A stretch of DNA of 6,221 nucleotides from Phycisphaerales bacterium (GTDB lineage Bacteria > Planctomycetota > Phycisphaerae > SM23-33). Below, piece after piece: positions 5,776 to 6,221 of the stretch. The first letter of the stretch is position 1, and each line of letters opens with the position of its first letter. Position numbers and translations under genes: made by a program. The notes beneath the pieces are model-generated. The model ran no database searches. It was not told where the DNA came from and saw only the letters and a program-made list of their open reading frames with translations. The stretch is from the NCBI GenBank assembly GCA_003171235.1, contig PMYM01000107.1, positions 1-6,221 on the forward strand, written 5' to 3'.

Positions 5776-6221
5776 ATGGACGCTTCATTGCGCGGCAAGC
5801 GCGTTACTGTGATGGGGCTGGGACGTTTCGGCGGGGGCGTGGGCGTGACATGTTGGCTGTGCGCCCAGGGGGCGCGGGTTACGGTATCCGACCAGGCCAG
5901 CCGAACCGACCTGGCTGCTTCCGTTGGGCAGTTGGCCGGCCTGGAGGTCCAACTGCACCTGGGGGGCCACGACCCCAAGGACCTGGTGCAATGCGACCTG
6001 CTGGTGGCCAACCCGGCGGTGCCGTTCGATTCCCCTTATCTGGGGGAGGCCCGCCGCGCCGGCGTGCCCATCACCACCGAGATCAACCTTTTCTTCCAGC
6101 GCTGCCCCGCCCCCATCGTCGGCATCACCGGTTCGGCCGGCAAGAGCACCACCACGGCCATGATCGGCGCCATCCTGTCGCGCGTGCGGACGACGCACGT
6201 CGGCGGCAACATCGGCAAGAG
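5776..6221 (+). CDS. murD: UDP-N-acetylmuramoylalanine--D-glutamate ligase, 5' part
   Basis: The first 148 residues of MurD, the cytoplasmic ligase that adds D-glutamate to UDP-MurNAc-L-alanine using ATP in peptidoglycan synthesis. The gene runs off the right edge. Seen: the N-terminal Rossmann-like UDP-substrate domain with GLGRFGGG at 14-21 and VTVSD at 35-39, the ANPAVP segment at 78-83, TTEINLFF at 100-107, then the Mur-ligase ATP loop GITGSAGKSTT at 116-126 and GGNIGK at 143-148. The loop position often Asn or Lys before Gly-Lys-Ser is Ala121 here. Full-length MurD is about 440-480 residues, so about a third is present. ATG at 5776 is supported by GGTGAGG eight bases upstream. MurC or MurF is less likely given the GxGxFGGG start and the T-T-E-I-N-L segment. 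Confidence 0.92.
   Translation, partial: MDASLRGKRVTVMGLGRFGGGVGVTCWLCAQGARVTVSDQASRTDLAASVGQLAGLEVQLHLGGHDPKDLVQCDLLVANPAVPFDSPYLGEARRAGVPITTEINLFFQRCPAPIVGITGSAGKSTTTAMIGAILSRVRTTHVGGNIGK

Noticed and set aside
3987..6011. A 674-codon open frame on the minus strand
   Set aside because: It runs antisense across murD, the second M16 gene and the end of the first, all well-supported families. Its product is low-complexity (Gly, Gln, His, Ala, Leu) with no recognisable domain; such frames are expected opposite GC-rich genes.

Overview
This is a GC-rich bacterial window with seven protein genes in two divergent groups, separated by a promoter region at about 2414-2664. The organism is probably a member of the Planctomycetota. 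That is an inference from three things: a small C2H2 zinc-finger protein, the GxGxFGGG-type N-terminus of MurD, and the mixture of genes with and without clear Shine-Dalgarno sites. No rRNA, tRNA, CRISPR array or insertion sequence was seen.

Left part, minus strand (2392 down to 271): a DUF547-like lipoprotein, an MlaE-type ABC lipid-transport permease 9 bases further on, and after a 184-base gap a small two-helix membrane protein of the DUF962/Mpo1 family. All three are envelope or lipid-related. The ATPase (MlaF) and MCE protein (MlaD) that MlaE needs are not in the window. Bases 1-270 hold no convincing gene and no clear terminator.

Centre, plus strand (2506-3109): a compact single-gene unit. 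It has a good sigma70-type promoter with a 12-base dyad in its spacer, a leader of about 125 bases with two inverted repeats, a 127-residue protein with two textbook C2H2 zinc fingers joined by an Arg/Gly/Lys-rich linker, and a near-ideal intrinsic terminator.

Right part, plus strand (3177-6221): two consecutive M16-family peptidase-like genes, then the start of murD, which is cut by the window edge. The M16 genes are complementary. The first has lost every zinc ligand but keeps the C-terminal Arg/Tyr pair; the second keeps HxxEH and the distal Glu but has lost the Arg/Tyr pair. Together they are predicted to form one heterodimeric peptidase with a split active site. murD has its own candidate promoter and Shine-Dalgarno and begins a peptidoglycan precursor gene, possibly a cell-wall cluster continuing to the right.
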